Origin: JAMCZC01 sp964364925
Lineage (GTDB): Bacteria > Patescibacteriota > Microgenomatia > Levybacterales > UBA12049
Direction: 5' to 3'
DNA length: 30,404 bases
NCBI GenBank assembly: GCA_964364925.1
Contig: CAYIOB010000003.1
Coordinates: 1 to 30,404, forward strand
The translations under genes were made by a program, and so were the position numbers. The notes below the pieces were generated by a model, which did not search any database, was not told the origin of the DNA, and worked only from the letters and a program-made list of their open reading frames with translations. This document shows positions 28,940 to 30,404 of this stretch, in pieces (the stretch's first letter is position 1; each line of letters opens with the position of its first letter).

Positions 28940-30007
28940 CTAGAATGAGCCGGCAGCAACAACAGTAAGGGTATCGGTATAATCGGTTGCGGCTGCTTGT
29001 GTTGAGGCAATTTTTGCTCTTGCTACTATAGTTACTGTATCTCCTGCTCCGGAAGTTGTTTTCGTTGCCGTTTGTCTAAGCAGCGTAGTTGATGCTCCGC
29101 CGGAATTGGTATCGGTTCCGTTGTATGCGGTGGCAATAGTTGGCGATCCTGTTCCTGTATTTATATCTATTACATAACCCGGTGTTGCATTAGCATCGCT
29201 TACTGTAGGATAAGCAGCAGGAGCATTAATATTTGCACTTGCTACAGTTGAATTCAAAGCTCCTATTGTGGTTGTTCCCTGCGCACCCTTAATCCATGAT
29301 GTCCATCCGTTTCTGGCATTAGTTGAAACGGTCTGCGTTATTGCAGTTCCTGAAACAACAGTGCTTGTATTTAATGTGCCAAGAGCAATGGTGGCTCCGC
29401 TTAGAGAGAATGTCATCGTTGCAGAAACAGATGCTGTTACTGTTATTTGATCGGCTCCCGATGCGACAACTGAAGTTGCCCAGTCAACACTATCTGTATA
29501 TGGAGCTCCTCCTTGAGTTTTTAGCTGGCCTGTTTTATCATTTCCGGCGGCGCCAACAGTTGAACTGGCGCCTGCAAAGTTAAAACAATAGAATGTTGCG
29601 GCAGCTAAAGCTGTTCCCGGAAAAACTACGCTAAGTCCTGTTACTGAAGTTGCAGTGCCAATACCCGGCCAGGCCGTAGCTGCTGCTCCGCCAACCGGGT
29701 CGGTCGGTAAGTTAGTTGTTGTTACTGTCCAGTTCGCGGCAGTTCCGCTGATTGTCCAGTCTTGAGGAAATACAATAACGACATTTGTTTGCGTGGTTAA
29801 TGTAGATTTTAAACAAGCGGTACCACTAATTGCTGCGGCTGTTGCTAACCTATCAAATCTAACAAAAGCTTCTGTTACAGCAGCATTTGCTTTTTGTGGA
29901 TATAAAAGAGGATAGGCAAAAGTAAGGAATAGGAGGGAAAGATTTAAAACAATACTTAATAAAGAGGATTTATTTTTATAAATTTTAACTTTAGGCAATA
30001 AGTTCAT
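28940..30007 (-). CDS. WxL-like secreted Thr/Ala-rich surface protein
   Basis: 355 aa. The signal peptide (~43 residues) ends KANA. The mature chain is very rich in Thr, Ala, Ser and Gly with alternating beta pattern. There are two Cys (GTACLK and FYCFNF), a possible disulfide pair. A mid-region TMTFSLSGATIALGTLNTS parallels FTISQTNIDFGSIS in the protein at 1722. The C-terminal STQAAATDYTDTLTVV parallels NTQAAGIYTNTINFI there. No TM anchor, so it is released or held by partners; the two DUF916-like proteins encoded directly downstream are the likely partners. It could be a major surface-layer component. The family name is tentative because no classic Trp-x-Leu motif is visible. Confidence 0.75.
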   Translation of the reverse strand: MNLLPKVKIYKNKSSLLSIVLNLSLLFLTFAYPLLYPQKANAAVTEAFVRFDRLATAAAISGTACLKSTLTTQTNVVIVFPQDWTISGTAANWTVTTTNLPTDPVGGAAATAWPGIGTATSVTGLSVVFPGTALAAATFYCFNFAGASSTVGAAGNDKTGQLKTQGGAPYTDSVDWATSVVASGADQITVTASVSATMTFSLSGATIALGTLNTSTVVSGTAITQTVSTNARNGWTSWIKGAQGTTTIGALNSTVASANINAPAAYPTVSDANATPGYVIDINTGTGSPTIATAYNGTDTNSGGASTTLLRQTATKTTSGAGDTVTIVARAKIASTQAAATDYTDTLTVVAAGSF

Positions 30008-30017
30008 ACCTTAATTT

Positions 30018-30023
30018 ATTATA
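30018..30023 (-). promoter_or_regulatory. -10 box of the WxL-like/DUF916-like operon
   Basis: TATAAT on the minus strand, 10 bp before the ATG at 30007. The spacing implies a leader of only a few bases. A TTGACA at 30058-30063 is too far upstream to be its -35. Confidence 0.4.
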
Positions 30024-30078
30024 ATGCTATAACTAGCAAACCATTTTTCTACATAGTTGTCAAGACCCAATTCGGGTT

Positions 30079-30105
30079 AATAAGCAAATAAGCAAATAAG
30101 CAAAT
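30079..30105 (-). repeat. Octamer repeat (ATTTGCTT)n, intergenic
   Basis: Identical 27-base array to the three signal-peptide copies, but located between genes. No start codon is in register. Confidence 0.95.
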
Positions 30106-30126
30106 TTCAAATGAATGATTAAATGC

Positions 30127-30404
30127 TTAAATCTTTCCTTTTGTATTAATGATAATTGCCGATATAATTTTTACTATTTCTAAGCCTTCCTGCCGAAGCT
30201 CTGTTATGCGTTTTTCAATACCCGGATTTGTATCTTCAATAACTCTTAACCAATAATTAGTCTCTTTAGACTCTTTTTTAACTATAGAGTATTTGGCAAT
30301 AAAATCTTTTTTTGATTCTGCACCATACGCCTCTTGAACGTTTGCTCCCATAGAAGTTGCAGATTTGACAATTTGAAAAATTAATACATCAATTTGAGGA
30401 GTTT
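30127..30404 (-). CDS. Four-helix-bundle (S23/IVP-type) protein, 5' end beyond window
   Basis: The frame stays open to the right edge, adding TPQIDVLIFQIVKSATS before the first visible Met, so the start is outside the window; 91 codons plus stop are seen. SATSMGANVQEA matches the classical S-x-S-(I/M)-G-A-N motif of four-helix-bundle proteins first met in 23S rRNA intervening sequences. KESKETNYWLRVI matches the conserved second half of the family. The function of free-standing members is unclear; they form pentamers and are basic. Related Avd proteins serve diversity-generating retroelements, but no template repeat or reverse transcriptase is visible here. Confidence 0.8.
   Translation of the reverse strand, partial: TPQIDVLIFQIVKSATSMGANVQEAYGAESKKDFIAKYSIVKKESKETNYWLRVIEDTNPGIEKRITELRQEGLEIVKIISAIIINTKGKI

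Noticed and set aside
30127..30404. Avd accessory protein of a diversity-generating retroelement
   Set aside because: The SATSMGAN and NYWLRV motifs fit the S23/IVP-type family; no reverse transcriptase or template/variable repeat pair is seen in the window.

Overview
The window looks like a chromosomal segment of a Candidate Phyla Radiation (Patescibacteria) bacterium, probably from the Microgenomates side. Evidence: AT-rich sequence, the standard code with TGA as stop, compact tail-to-tail or overlapping genes, a split ComEC, a VKOR/DsbA pair, a housekeeping sortase, PEGA and COG1470/DUF916-type surface proteins, an insertion-bearing NDK, almost no Shine-Dalgarno sequences, and gaps filled with short AT-rich repeats. 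The assignment is by eye and no database search was possible.

Layout. 1-3152 (minus): a truncated surface protein, a membrane-anchored DUF916-like protein, a WxL-like secreted protein and a polytopic membrane protein. 3345-8797 (plus): leuS, then comEA, comEC and a separate ComEC-type metallo-beta-lactamase gene, i.e. the inner-membrane DNA uptake machine. 8790-11632 (minus): a signalling cassette of receiver, unknown 125-aa protein, small membrane protein and histidine kinase. 12029-13994 (plus): M16 peptidase and NDK. 14133-15666 (minus): VKOR and DsbA-like disulfide-forming pair, a tiny membrane ORF, tRNA-Pro(CGG) and tRNA-Arg(CCT). 15708-17728: sortase (plus) facing a PEGA/beta-propeller protein (minus). 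18007-23617 (plus): mreB, a WecG/TagA glycosyltransferase and three overlapping GT4 glycosyltransferases. 24170-25123: GalT-like. 25161-30007: a second surface locus with three DUF916-like membrane proteins (two recent tandem paralogs), one small anchored protein and a WxL-like secreted protein. At the right edge: a truncated four-helix-bundle (S23-type) protein.

How the genes may work together. Two loci pair secreted WxL-like beta proteins with membrane-anchored DUF916-like Ig-fold proteins, resembling the Firmicutes WxL system in parts list. Disulfide formation (VKOR/DsbA), a sortase and sugar-nucleotide/glycosyltransferase genes in the same window could serve that envelope. This is inference.

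The most unusual signals are at DNA level. (1) An 8-bp repeat (ATTTGCTT on the coding strand) that encodes the same hydrophobic octapeptide in all three frames forms the signal-peptide core of three surface genes and also lies in intergenic DNA. (2) A fourth signal peptide is made from a different intergenic repeat sharing 43 identical bases with the leuS leader. (3) GC-rich hairpin modules sit in frame inside leuS, galT and a surface gene. (4) Many genes start 6-8 bp after a -10 box, implying leaderless mRNAs.
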